Assembly: GCA_009838035.1 (NCBI GenBank)
Contig: VXSK01000004.1
Span: 124,001-188,000, forward strand
Direction: 5' to 3'
DNA from: Gammaproteobacteria bacterium
GTDB taxonomy: Bacteria > Pseudomonadota > Gammaproteobacteria > Steroidobacterales > Foliamicaceae
DNA length: 64,000 bases
Both the position numbers and the translations under genes were made by a program. The number at the start of each line of letters is the position of its first letter. The stretch's first letter is position 1. Of this stretch, positions 33,323-41,761 are shown piece by piece. A model generated the notes under the pieces. The model saw only the letters and a list, made by a program, of their open reading frames with translations, had not been told where the DNA came from and did not search any database.

Positions 33323-35278
33323 TCAGGGCAGAGTGAGCGCGACGAGTTGGGCGGGGAGGCCGGCGCCGCCTATCGGGATGACGATGTAGGGCTTGCCGTC
33401 GAGTTCGTACGCCATCAGGGCGCCCGTGGCGTTGCCGGCCAGCGGTACTTCACCGATCAGTTCGCCGGTGTCGAGGTCGAACGCCTTTAGCGACGGCATG
33501 TAGGGACTGGCCTGGTAGCGAGCGGCGTTGTACTGCGGTGAAGTGCCCACGACGGTGTTGATGCCCTCCTGCACCGCCAGCAGCAATTCGGAGGTCGCGG
33601 CGATAAAGGTGCGGCTGGGGATGCCCATTGGCGGCATATCCCGGCCCTTGAACTGCGGAAGCTGCTCGTATCGTCGGCCCACAGGTGTCATCCAGGCGTG
33701 TTCCCCCGTCTGCATGTCGATGGCGGTTATGCGGCCGTACGGGGGCTTGAAAATTGGCATGCCGTTGGACAGGACTGGGGCCGGCGTTGAAGTGGTGCCA
33801 ATCCAGAATTCCCGATCGCCGCCGACGGGCATGACCTTCAGGACCATTCCCAGTGTGATGGAGGGCACATAGAGGTATCCGCGAGTTGGATCATAAGCGC
33901 CACCGGACCAGGAAGCGGCGACGCCGGGCAGCGCCAGCCGGCCGCGGGCGGTCGGGGGCGAGTACATTGGCCCGCTGTCGAGCGAATCAAGAATCTCCTT
34001 GGCCTCCGCAAGCAGTTCCGGCGTCAGATCGTTGAGGTTCGCTTCGGTTGCGCCCTGACGGTCGAACGGCGCAGGCTTGGACGGAATCGGCTGCGTAGCT
34101 GCGGCGCGCTCGCCGGGCACGTCCGAAGGCGGAACCGGAGTGTCCTTGACGGGCCACACAGGTTCACCGGTAATCCGATCGAACGCGAACAGCACCGCCT
34201 GTTTGGTGGGCTGTGCCGCCAGCTTCCGGCCGTCCGGCGTGTCGAGCAGTATCGGGGCCGAAGGTAGGTCGTAGTCCCAAAGGCCGTGCCGCGTTATCTG
34301 AAAATGCCAGCGGCGCTCGCCGGTATTCATGTCCACGGCCACCACCGATTCGCCGAACAGGTTGTCGCCGGGTCGGTTACCGCCCCACGAGTCATTCACC
34401 GGCGTGCCGAACGGCAGGTACGCAAGGCCCGCTTCCTCGTCGCAACTCATGTAGGTCCAGACATTGGCGGCCCCATTGCGATTATTGGAACCGTCCTCCC
34501 AGGTGTCGGCGCCGTATTCCCCGTCTTTGGGAATGCTGTGGAAATGCCACATCAATTCGCCGGTGCGGGCGTTGAAGGCGCGCACGTCGCCGGGAGGCGT
34601 ATCCGGGCGCGGCGGGAACTCAAGGATGGAAGAGCCGACTACGATGGCTTCGCCACAGACCAGCGGAGGGGAGGAAACGCCGTACAAGTCGTTTGATACT
34701 TCCATCCCCAACCCTTCGAGCAGATTGACCTCTCCGTCCTTTCCCCAGCCTGCGATACGCCGGCCGTCTTCGGCGTTCAGCGCTATCAGGCGGCTGTCTC
34801 CGGTTGCGAGAAAGATCCGCCGCGTGGAGCCGCTGGTCCAGAGCGCCAGGCCGCGATTGATGAAGCCGAAATTCGGCGGCGTGCCGGCCCGGTAGCTCTT
34901 GGGGTCGTAAACCCAGAGCGGTTTGCCGGTGGCGGCGTCCAGCGCGTAGGCCTGGCTGAAGGAGGTGCTGTTGTAGAGCACGTCATCGGCCATGATGGGC
35001 GTGGATTCGTGCTTGCCGGCCCAGAGTTCGTCGCTGCCCGCGCCGGGGATGCGTTCGTCGGGTGAATTGAAGAGCCAGGCAAAGACCAGCGAGGAGAAGT
35101 TGTCGCGGGTGAGCGCGGGCAGGGGAGCGTAGCGTTGGGTGCCCTGGTCGCCGGCGTAGTGGGGCCAGTCGGAGGAAGGTTCGGATTTTGTGGCGGGGAC
35201 TTCCTGAGCGGTGGCGAGGACCGCGGCAATGAGGAGGGCCGAAGCGGCGAGGGTCGCCGCTGCGGGGTTAGCGGTCAA
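33323..35278 (-). CDS. PQQ-dependent dehydrogenase (quinoprotein, GDH-like)
   Basis: A 651-residue periplasmic quinoprotein with a signal-like N-terminus (AATLAASALLIAAVLATAQE) and an eight-bladed beta-propeller. Repeating tryptophan-docking-type motifs are visible: TGKPLWVYDPKSYRAGTP, ARTGELMWHFHSIPKDGEYG, MNTGERRWHFQITRHGLWDY, and MQTGEHAWMTPVGRRYEQ. SGGAYDPTRGYLYVPS and the NRNGAANVWTYMS block also fit membrane-type glucose dehydrogenase relatives. The substrate (sugar or alcohol) is unknown. The likely start is TTG at 35278, which overlaps the end of the aldehyde dehydrogenase gene by 11 bases; so it is coupled to that gene. No PQQ biosynthesis genes are in the window. Confidence 0.85.
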   Translation of the reverse strand: MTANPAAATLAASALLIAAVLATAQEVPATKSEPSSDWPHYAGDQGTQRYAPLPALTRDNFSSLVFAWLFNSPDERIPGAGSDELWAGKHESTPIMADDVLYNSTSFSQAYALDAATGKPLWVYDPKSYRAGTPPNFGFINRGLALWTSGSTRRIFLATGDSRLIALNAEDGRRIAGWGKDGEVNLLEGLGMEVSNDLYGVSSPPLVCGEAIVVGSSILEFPPRPDTPPGDVRAFNARTGELMWHFHSIPKDGEYGADTWEDGSNNRNGAANVWTYMSCDEEAGLAYLPFGTPVNDSWGGNRPGDNLFGESVVAVDMNTGERRWHFQITRHGLWDYDLPSAPILLDTPDGRKLAAQPTKQAVLFAFDRITGEPVWPVKDTPVPPSDVPGERAAATQPIPSKPAPFDRQGATEANLNDLTPELLAEAKEILDSLDSGPMYSPPTARGRLALPGVAASWSGGAYDPTRGYLYVPSITLGMVLKVMPVGGDREFWIGTTSTPAPVLSNGMPIFKPPYGRITAIDMQTGEHAWMTPVGRRYEQLPQFKGRDMPPMGIPSRTFIAATSELLLAVQEGINTVVGTSPQYNAARYQASPYMPSLKAFDLDTGELIGEVPLAGNATGALMAYELDGKPYIVIPIGGAGLPAQLVALTLP

Positions 35279-36737
35279 GGCCGCCTACGCAGAGGTACTT
35301 GATGTCCATGTAGTCGTCCATGCCGTAGCGTGAGCCTTCGCGGCCCCAGCCGCTGGCCTTGACGCCGCCGAAGGGGGCCATTTCGCTGGAGATGATGCCT
35401 TCGTTCATGCCGACCATCCCGTATTCGAGCGCCTCGGCCACCCGCCAGACGCGGCCGATGTCGCGGCTGTAGACGTAGGCGCACAGGCCGGCGTCGGTGT
35501 CGTTGGCCAGCGCGATGGCTTCGGCTTCGTCGCTGAAGCGAGTCAATGCCGCGACCGGCCCGAAGATCTCGTTGCGGAACACCGGCATGTCGGGCGTCAC
35601 GTCACGAAGGACCGTGTGCGGGTAGAAGCACTCCCCGAGATCGGCGCGATTGCCGCCCATCACGCAGTCCGCCCCCGCCTCTACGGACGCCCGGACCAGA
35701 CCGGATACCTTTTCGATCGCTGCGGTGTTGATCAGCGGCCCCTGCGTCACGCCTGCGTCCGCTCCGTTGCCCAGCACCAGCTCGCCGGTGGCGGCCACCA
35801 GGCGCTCACAGAACTCGTCGTAGATACTGTCCTGGACCAGGAAGCGGTTGGCGCAGACGCAGGTCTGGCCGCTGTTGCGGTATTTCGAGAGCAGGGCGCC
35901 GGCAATGGCGTCGTCCAGGTCGGCGTCGTCGAACACGATGAACGGCGCATTGCCGCCCAGTTCCATCGTGGTGCGCTTGAGCGTGGGGGCGCACTGCTCC
36001 TCAAGCAGCTTGCCCACCGCGGTGCTGCCCGTGAAGCTGAGCTTGCGAACCAGCGGGCTGCCGGTCAGCTCGGCGCCGATCTCCTGCGGGTTGCCCACCA
36101 CGACGTTGAAGCAGCCCGCCGGAAAGCCCGCCCGCTCGGCCAGCTCCGCCATGGCCAGCGCCGACAGCGGCGTGTCCTCGGCCGGCTTGACGACGACGGT
36201 GCAGCCGGCGGCCAGCGCCGGCGCGACCTTGCGCGCGATCATCGCGTTGGGAAAGTTCCAGGGCGTGATGGCCGCGACCACGCCTACCGGCTGGCGTATG
36301 CAGACGGCGCGCGTATGCGGCGTTGCGCCCGAGAACACGTCGCCGTCGGCGCGCTTGGCCTGTTCGGCGAACCACTCGATGAAGGAGGCGCCGTACTGGA
36401 TTTCGCCGCGCGACTCGAACAATGCCTTGCCCTGCTCGGCGGTCATCAGCACCGCAAGGTCCTCGGCCGCTTCGATGGTCAGTTCGTACCAGCGCCGCAG
36501 AATACCGGCCCTTTCCTTGACCGTGGTTCGGCGCCATTCCCCGAAGGCCCGGTGGGCGGCCTTGATGGCGCGACGCGTGTCGGCCGCGTTCGCCGTCCGG
36601 ACCTCCGCGATCGTCGCGCCTGTGGCGGGATTGCTTACGGCCAGGACCTCGCGGCCCTCACCGGCCTCCCAGGCGCCGTCCACGTAGGACGTGGTTCTCA
36701 GCAGGAGCCGATCTTCAAGTGCGGGGACCTGTTGCAT
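35268..36737 (-). CDS. NAD(P)-dependent aldehyde dehydrogenase, GabD-like
   Basis: A 489-residue aldehyde dehydrogenase most like succinate-semialdehyde dehydrogenase. Motifs: TPWNFPNAMIARKVAPALAA at about 155, then TGSTAVGKLL, the general-base Glu in TMELGGNAPFIVFDDADLD at about 257, and the catalytic Cys in NSGQTCVCANRFLVQ at about 291. EIFGPVAAL near residue 389 is also present. ATG 36737 (MQQVPALEDR) was chosen: upstream codons lie in the divergent gene. It would oxidise the aldehyde made by the coupled PQQ dehydrogenase, an inference from overlap. A palindrome lies 8 bases upstream. Confidence 0.88.
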   Translation of the reverse strand: MQQVPALEDRLLLRTTSYVDGAWEAGEGREVLAVSNPATGATIAEVRTANAADTRRAIKAAHRAFGEWRRTTVKERAGILRRWYELTIEAAEDLAVLMTAEQGKALFESRGEIQYGASFIEWFAEQAKRADGDVFSGATPHTRAVCIRQPVGVVAAITPWNFPNAMIARKVAPALAAGCTVVVKPAEDTPLSALAMAELAERAGFPAGCFNVVVGNPQEIGAELTGSPLVRKLSFTGSTAVGKLLEEQCAPTLKRTTMELGGNAPFIVFDDADLDDAIAGALLSKYRNSGQTCVCANRFLVQDSIYDEFCERLVAATGELVLGNGADAGVTQGPLINTAAIEKVSGLVRASVEAGADCVMGGNRADLGECFYPHTVLRDVTPDMPVFRNEIFGPVAALTRFSDEAEAIALANDTDAGLCAYVYSRDIGRVWRVAEALEYGMVGMNEGIISSEMAPFGGVKASGWGREGSRYGMDDYMDIKYLCVGGLDR

Positions 36738-36744
36738 TAGCGAC

Positions 36745-36760
36745 CGTATTCTAGAATACG
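36745..36760. promoter_or_regulatory. 16-bp perfect palindrome in the divergent promoter region
   Basis: CGTATTCTAGAATACG lies in the 31-base spacer between the aldehyde dehydrogenase start and the divergent sulfite-oxidase-like start. The TAGAAT inside it can serve as a -10 box on either strand. Both genes would then have very short leaders. A dimeric repressor bound here could control both directions. No regulator gene is adjacent. Confidence 0.5.
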
Positions 36761-36768
36761 AACCCACG

Positions 36769-37980
36769 ATGGACTTCACGAAGCGACGTCGATTTCTGAA
36801 AGGGGCGGGGATGGCCGCCGTCGGCGCGGTGGCGGGCGGCGCTCTCCCGTTCGACCGCTGGTCGCGGTACGGCTTCATTCCCGAGGCCTTCGCCCAGTCA
36901 CTGCCAATAGATGGCAAGGAAGGACTGACGGTGCTGGGCGACCGGCCCCTGACTGCGGAGACCCCCGCGCACCTGCTTGATGACGAGGTCACGCCGGTGG
37001 CGCGGCATTTCATCCGCAACAACGGGATCGTGCCGACGGACATGGATCCCGAAACGTGGACGCTCAGGATTGACGGGCTGGTGGAACGCCCTATGACGCT
37101 CAGCATCGAAGAATTGCGCCAACGGTTCGAGGTCGTTAGCTACCGGCTCGTCATCGAATGCGGCGGCAACGGCCGGGCGGGATTCGATCCTCCGGCGAGG
37201 GGCAACCAGTGGACGCACGGTGCGGTCGGTTGCTCCGAATGGACCGGTGTGCGCCTGGCCGACGTGCTGAAGGCCGCGGGCTACAAGGAGACGGCGATCT
37301 ATACGGCCCACGAGGGCGCCGACCTGCACCTGTCCGGCACGCCGGGCAAACTGCCGATTTCTCGCGGCGTCCCGCTGAAGAAGGCAATGGACCCGTACAA
37401 CCTGATCGCGTTCGAAATGAACGGCGGTCCGCTGCATCCCATGAACGGGGCCCCGCTGCGCCTGGTGATTCCCGGCTGGCCGGGCTCCTGTTCGCAGAAG
37501 TGGCTGACGCGCATCTGGCTGCGCGACGTGGTCCACGACGGGCCCAAGATGACGGGTTCCTCCTACCGCGTTCCGCCCTATCCCGTCGCGCCGGGCGAGT
37601 TTGTTCCGGAAGACGACATGCGGATCATCCACGCGATGCCGGTCAAGTCGCTGATCACAAGACCGCAGACTGGCCTTGCGATCGATTCGCGTGAACTGGA
37701 AGTAGCGGGGCACGCCTGGGCCGGCGACACCGAGGTGGCCCGCGTGGACGTTTCCGCCGACTATGGCGCCACCTGGCAGGCCGCCGAACTGGCGCCGCCG
37801 CACAATCCGCACGCCTGGCAGCGGTTTTCCGCGAAAGTGCAGATTCCCGCGCCCGGCTATTACCAGGTCTGGGCGCGCGCCACCGACAGCAACGGCGTGA
37901 GCCAGCCGTTCACGCCGCCCTGGAACCCCAAGGGCTATCTGAACAACTCATTGCACCAGATTTCGGTGCGCGTGGCCTAG
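36769..37980 (+). CDS. sulfite oxidase-like molybdopterin enzyme, copy 2 (SorA/SoxC-like)
   Basis: A 403-residue Tat-exported molybdoenzyme. The leader is TKRRRFLKGAGMAAVGAVAG. The molybdenum-binding Cys is in LVIECGGNGRAGFDPP at about residue 131. The C-terminal Ig-like dimer domain has EVAGHAWAGDTEVARVDVSA and ends GYLNNSLHQISVRVA. It pairs with the small cytochrome c gene 5 bases downstream, as in the SorAB sulfite dehydrogenase arrangement, so periplasmic sulfite oxidation with electrons passed to cytochrome c is likely. ATG 36769 follows the palindrome; the paralogue at 17922 lacks a cytochrome partner. Confidence 0.88.
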   Translation: MDFTKRRRFLKGAGMAAVGAVAGGALPFDRWSRYGFIPEAFAQSLPIDGKEGLTVLGDRPLTAETPAHLLDDEVTPVARHFIRNNGIVPTDMDPETWTLRIDGLVERPMTLSIEELRQRFEVVSYRLVIECGGNGRAGFDPPARGNQWTHGAVGCSEWTGVRLADVLKAAGYKETAIYTAHEGADLHLSGTPGKLPISRGVPLKKAMDPYNLIAFEMNGGPLHPMNGAPLRLVIPGWPGSCSQKWLTRIWLRDVVHDGPKMTGSSYRVPPYPVAPGEFVPEDDMRIIHAMPVKSLITRPQTGLAIDSRELEVAGHAWAGDTEVARVDVSADYGATWQAAELAPPHNPHAWQRFSAKVQIPAPGYYQVWARATDSNGVSQPFTPPWNPKGYLNNSLHQISVRVA

Positions 37981-37985
37981 CGGCA

Positions 37986-38348
37986 ATGGCGGCGCGCATT
38001 TTGGCGCGGGTAGTCCTGCCGGTAGTTCTTGCTGCTGCGTTTTTGGGATTGGACGCGCGCGCGGAAGGCGAGCCGGAGACCGACCCGGAAAGCGAACAGG
38101 AACAGGCTCTGTTTCGCGGCATGCCGGATGATGACGGCCGGCTGGAAGTATTCGGCTTTTGCGGCTCCTGTCATTCGATCGACCTGGTCCTGCAGCAGGG
38201 TCTGTCGCGCCCCGTATGGGAACAGGTGCTCGTGGAGATGGTGCGGGACCACGAAATGGCGCCGCTGCAATCGGACATCCGCGTGAAGGTGCTCGATTAC
38301 CTCGAGGAGTACTACGGACCGGATCGCAAGGCCCAGGGCGAGGGTTAG
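37986..38348 (+). CDS. small c-type cytochrome, partner of the sulfite oxidase-like enzyme
   Basis: A 120-residue protein with a Sec signal (RVVLPVVLAAAFLGLDARAE) and a single heme-binding motif CGSCHS at about residue 59. Met ligand candidates occur in VLVEMVRDHEMAPL. LDYLEEYYGP at the C-terminus fits the terminal helix of small monoheme cytochromes such as SorB and the SoxD heme domain. It starts 5 bases after the molybdoenzyme stop and probably takes its electrons. Expected to be periplasmic. Confidence 0.85.
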   Translation: MAARILARVVLPVVLAAAFLGLDARAEGEPETDPESEQEQALFRGMPDDDGRLEVFGFCGSCHSIDLVLQQGLSRPVWEQVLVEMVRDHEMAPLQSDIRVKVLDYLEEYYGPDRKAQGEG

Positions 38349-39835
38349 AGGAGGTCGCGCAGGGCGGTTTTGACGACCTTGCCCATTGCGTTTCGAGGCA
38401 GGTCCCGCATGACCTTCAGGCGCCTGGGGATCTTGTAGGCGGACATCCTTCCAGCGCACCACTGCTTCAGTCCGGCCAGGTCAAGGCTTGCTCCATCCTT
38501 CAGCGTTACGGCGGCGGCCACGATCTCGCCCCAGGTGTCGTCGGGCAGGCCTACGACCGCGGCTTGCCGGATGTCCTCGTGGGTCAGCAGCACGTCTTCG
38601 ATTTCCAGCGCCGAGATCTTGTAGCCGCCGGACTTGACGATGTCCACCGATGAGCGGCCGAGGATGCGGTAGTAGCCGTCTTCGATCACGGCGATATCGC
38701 CGGTACGGAACCAGCCGTCCGTGAAGCTCTCCCGGGTGCCCCGCTCATCTTTCCAGTAGCCCTCGAACACGCTCTCGCTCCGCACGCGGATTTCCCCCGA
38801 TACGCCTTCCGTGCGGACGGGCCGATCATTTTCGTCGAAGAGCTGTGCGCTCACCCCCGGCAGCGCCCGACCGACGAACCCGGCGCGCCGTTCGCCGTCA
38901 TACGGATTGGAGATCGCCATGCCGATTTCCGTGGCGCCGTACCGCTCCAGAAGCGCTTGGCCGGTCAGCTTCTTCCATCGCCCGAAAACGTGAGCCGGAC
39001 AGGCGGCCGATCCCGAAACATTCAGCCGCATCTCCCGGAATCCCTCGCACACCGCCTTGCGCTGCGGAGGGGCAAGCGATTCGATGTGTTCGATGAGTTT
39101 CACATAAACGGTTGGCACCGCCATGAACACGGAGAAGGCCCCGCTGCCGGCCTGTTCGCACAAGCGGGCCACATCCAGCTTCGGCACGGCATGCACGGTG
39201 GCGCCGCACCATAGCGCGCAACTCAGGACGTTGATGATGCCGTGCAGGTGGTGCAGCGGCAGAAATAGCGGAACACTGTCGTTGCGCGTCCACCGCCAGG
39301 CTTCGATCAGCGTGGTGACCTGCGCGTGGATCGCCTTGTGCGTGATAACCGCACCTTTCGGTTTGCTCGTGGTGCCGCTGGTGAACACGATCATCGCAGG
39401 CCGTGATAATTCAAAGGCCGGGAGTGGACGCGGTTTGCCGCTTGCTTCCAGCGCCTCGTCAACATCCCGAGCCTCAATGCCCAGTTTCTTGCAGACCGGG
39501 TCAATGGCAACCGGATGCTTGCGGCTGGTCATCACGCGAGTTGCTCCCGCCTTCGACAAGCAATACTCAAGCTCTGGCCGCGCCGCAGCTACGTTAAGCG
39601 GTACTGCAATGCCACCGGCCCGCCACACGCCATGCAGCGCCGTCACATAGTCTCGCCCCGCCGGAATCAGAAGCGCAACCCGCTCGCCCGCCAAATGATC
39701 CCTCTGGCCCAGGAGGACGCACGCAAACGCCTCGACGCGCGATTCCAGCGCTGCGTACGAATGCCGCGCATCCCCTTCGATCAGCGCGATCCCCTGGTTG
39801 CCCCCGCGTAGCGCCGGGAAAGCTGTCTTGATCAT
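38345..39835 (-). CDS. AMP-binding acyl-CoA synthetase (malonyl/methylmalonyl-CoA synthetase-like)
   Basis: Activates a carboxylic acid as acyl-AMP and then acyl-CoA. About 496 residues from the ATG at 39835 (MIKTAFPAL); an earlier ATG at 39886 is possible. Motifs: IVFTSGTTSKPKGAVITHKA (P-loop) at about 155, then ALLERYGATEIGMAISNPYD, and GWFRTGDIAVIEDGYYRILG with RSSVDIVKSGGYKISALEIE near the C-terminus. IPRRLKVMRDLPRNAMGKV contains the catalytic Lys. The pattern is close to matB/ACSF3-type enzymes, but the substrate is not certain. It ends 4 bases inside the cytochrome stop on the other strand. Confidence 0.82.
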   Translation of the reverse strand: MIKTAFPALRGGNQGIALIEGDARHSYAALESRVEAFACVLLGQRDHLAGERVALLIPAGRDYVTALHGVWRAGGIAVPLNVAAARPELEYCLSKAGATRVMTSRKHPVAIDPVCKKLGIEARDVDEALEASGKPRPLPAFELSRPAMIVFTSGTTSKPKGAVITHKAIHAQVTTLIEAWRWTRNDSVPLFLPLHHLHGIINVLSCALWCGATVHAVPKLDVARLCEQAGSGAFSVFMAVPTVYVKLIEHIESLAPPQRKAVCEGFREMRLNVSGSAACPAHVFGRWKKLTGQALLERYGATEIGMAISNPYDGERRAGFVGRALPGVSAQLFDENDRPVRTEGVSGEIRVRSESVFEGYWKDERGTRESFTDGWFRTGDIAVIEDGYYRILGRSSVDIVKSGGYKISALEIEDVLLTHEDIRQAAVVGLPDDTWGEIVAAAVTLKDGASLDLAGLKQWCAGRMSAYKIPRRLKVMRDLPRNAMGKVVKTALRDLL

Positions 39836-39939
39836 CTTTCGTGCCAGGAATGCCTGATTTGCAGGGAATTCCCTATAGTGACCCAATTCGCGTTTATATT
39901 TTCGTATATGAGGATTCCCGTTTCGCTATCATTTGCCGC

Positions 39940-40176
39940 ATGGCCACCGCTGCTTTCGACACGTTGCATGCCGCCCGGAAACTTCAAAATGCCGGGTTTG
40001 ACCAGCCAAAGGCTGAAGCCTTGGCCGAATTGATGCGGCAGCGCGACATCGACTACGCCACAAGAGCGGACATCGCCAGACTGGAAAGCGCCATCAATCA
40101 ATTGCGCAACTGGTTCGTAAGCGGACTGGTTACGATCCTGGTGGCGGTCCTGGCAACGGCGTTCCTTCCTCGCTAG
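39940..40176 (+). CDS. small coiled-coil membrane protein (DUF1640-like)
   Basis: A 78-residue protein. It contains FDTLHAARKLQNAGFDQPKA, a helical segment LAELMRQRDIDYATRADIAR-LESAINQLRNWF, and one C-terminal transmembrane helix FVSGLVTILVAVLATAFLP. The layout (target-like start, coiled coil, tail anchor) matches the small DUF1640/CCDC90-like bacterial proteins. Function unknown. ATG 39940 was chosen because the conserved part begins there; upstream codons are AT-rich and look like promoter DNA. Confidence 0.65.
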   Translation: MATAAFDTLHAARKLQNAGFDQPKAEALAELMRQRDIDYATRADIARLESAINQLRNWFVSGLVTILVAVLATAFLPR

Positions 40177-40272
40177 TCTCAAGGCCATTCCGGGTTGGGG
40201 AGTTCTCGCCAACGCAAGGCAACTCCCCTACAATGTGCCGCTCATCGCTGTCATCGTGAGAGAGGGGAGAAT

Positions 40273-40791
40273 ATGAAACGGAAGTTGCTGGGTTGTCTGG
40301 CGGTCGCCGTGGGCGGATTCGCCGTGGCGGGAGCCATTGCCGACGAACACATCACCGGCGTTGCCAAGGAGCGCCACGATCTGATGGAAGGACTGGCCGG
40401 GGCGATCGGGCCGATGGCCGACATGGTCCGCGGCATTCAGCCATACGATGCGGACAGGATGCGCGAACTGGCTGAAACGATCGCCAATTCGGGAGGCGAC
40501 ACGCTGACTTCCCTGTTCCCCGAAGGCAGCTATGACCCCGCCGGCGAAGCCCTGCCGGCGATCTGGGAGGACTGGGACCGATTCGTGATGCTGGCGGGGA
40601 ACCTAGTCGACGCGGCCAACGCGATGGCGGAAGCCGCCGACAATCCTCCGGGGCCGCCGAGCGCCGGGCCGCCTGATCCCGCGGCCGGAGGCGGCGAGCC
40701 TCAGGCCATGGATGCCGGCATGGCCCTGGTCCAACTCGGCATGAGTTGCGGCGCCTGCCACGACGACTTCCGCAAGGAGGACGATAGCTGA
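40273..40791 (+). CDS. cytochrome c' family protein (class II c-type cytochrome)
   Basis: A 172-residue exported protein. Signal: KLLGCLAVAVGGFAVAGAIA. A four-helix bundle follows (ERHDLMEGLAGAIGPMADMV) with a family-typical C-terminal heme motif CGACHDDFRKE. A Pro/Gly/Ala-rich insert PPGPPSAGPPDPAAGGGEPQ sits before the last helix and is unusual. ATG 40273 has a GGGGAG upstream. Its last codons contain the ribosome binding site (AAGGAGG) of the next cytochrome gene, so the two are translationally coupled. Confidence 0.85.
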   Translation: MKRKLLGCLAVAVGGFAVAGAIADEHITGVAKERHDLMEGLAGAIGPMADMVRGIQPYDADRMRELAETIANSGGDTLTSLFPEGSYDPAGEALPAIWEDWDRFVMLAGNLVDAANAMAEAADNPPGPPSAGPPDPAAGGGEPQAMDAGMALVQLGMSCGACHDDFRKEDDS

Positions 40792-41699
40792 GCGCACTGC
40801 CGCGCTTTCTCCCGGCAAGGCGTCTGGCGCTGGGCGCCCTTGCCGTTTTCGCCGGCGGCATCGTTGCCGCGCAGGAGTCGGGTGAAGCGCTATCCCGTGA
40901 CTATTCCGGACTGAGCGGCGACGCGAATCGCGGTTTCTACGTCGCCCGGCTGGCCGGCTGCATCACCTGTCACCGGGCCGCCGACGACAGCGGTTCACTG
41001 TTTTCCGGAGGCCTGCCGATCGAGTCCAGGGCGGGCACTTACGTTGTGCCCAATATCACGCCGCACCCCGAGGACGGCATCGGCGACTGGACATTCGAGG
41101 ACTTCGCGCGTTCCCTGACCGAAGGCCTGGACCCCGAAGGCAGGCATTATTTTCCGGTCTATCCCTACCCGTTCTACACGCACATGACGAGCCAGGACAT
41201 CGTGGACCTCTGGGAAGCGGTGAAGTCCGTTCCGCCCGTGGCCGGCCGTGCTCCCGGTCACAGGCTCAGGCTGTTCTATCGGATGCGCGGAGCGGTCGGC
41301 GGCTGGAAGAGCCGGTTCCTCAAGCGCGGCGAACTGACTCCGGTTGAAGGCAAGCCGGACCAATGGAACCGCGGCCGTTACCTGGCGGAGGGCCCGGCGC
41401 ATTGCGGCGCCTGCCACACGCCTCGCGGCGCCATGGGTGGGCGCGACCTGTCCCGCCGCTACCAGGGGGGCGTGGAGAAAGTCGGCTCGAACGGGCCGGA
41501 CATCACGACCGCCACGCTCGAGGCGAACGGCTGGACCGAAGGCGACCTGGCCTGGTCGCTGCGCAGCGGGATCATGCCGGACGGCGATGCCTTCGGCAGC
41601 TCCATGTCGGAGCTGGTGCAGCACGGATCGCGTTACCTGAGCAACGCCGACCTCGCGGCCATCGCAAACTACTTCTTCGACCAGCCCCCGCCGCAGTAA
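40788..41699 (+). CDS. diheme c-type cytochrome with a CTG start
   Basis: A 303-residue periplasmic electron carrier with two heme motifs, CITCHR at about residue 65 and CGACHT at about 206, in the layout of alcohol-dehydrogenase-type/ThiO-like diheme cytochromes. A TAG at 40785-40787 closes the frame upstream, and no ATG, GTG or TTG occurs before the first heme motif. The only workable start is CTG at 40788. It overlaps the preceding stop (CTGA) and has AAGGAGG 7 bases upstream, giving SALPRFLPARRLALGALAVF as a signal peptide. A GTG at 41046 would delete the signal and the first heme. Electron donor unknown. Confidence 0.8.
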   Translation: MSALPRFLPARRLALGALAVFAGGIVAAQESGEALSRDYSGLSGDANRGFYVARLAGCITCHRAADDSGSLFSGGLPIESRAGTYVVPNITPHPEDGIGDWTFEDFARSLTEGLDPEGRHYFPVYPYPFYTHMTSQDIVDLWEAVKSVPPVAGRAPGHRLRLFYRMRGAVGGWKSRFLKRGELTPVEGKPDQWNRGRYLAEGPAHCGACHTPRGAMGGRDLSRRYQGGVEKVGSNGPDITTATLEANGWTEGDLAWSLRSGIMPDGDAFGSSMSELVQHGSRYLSNADLAAIANYFFDQPPPQ

Positions 41700-41713
41700 T
41701 CTCCACCTGGGTG

Positions 41714-41751
41714 GGAGGCCGTCCCCGGCCTCCAGTAGGGCGGGACGCCCT
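41714..41751. terminator. paired hairpins between convergent genes
   Basis: GGAGGCC/GGCCTCC with loop GTCCCC (41714-41733) is followed by AGGGCG/CGCCCT with loop GGA (41737-41751). They lie in the 62-base gap between the convergent cytochrome and AhpD-like genes, where a bidirectional terminator is expected. The same double-hairpin style occurs at 33272-33313. Confidence 0.5.
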
Positions 41752-41761
41752 CTCTCCCGGG

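Noticed and set aside
39864..39873. GGGAATTCCC palindrome next to TATAGT upstream of the small membrane protein
   Set aside because: Short and possible by chance; no matching -35 at a proper distance.
41046..41699. GTG at 41046 as the start of the diheme cytochrome
   Set aside because: It would remove the signal peptide and the first heme motif, which are both encoded in frame upstream.
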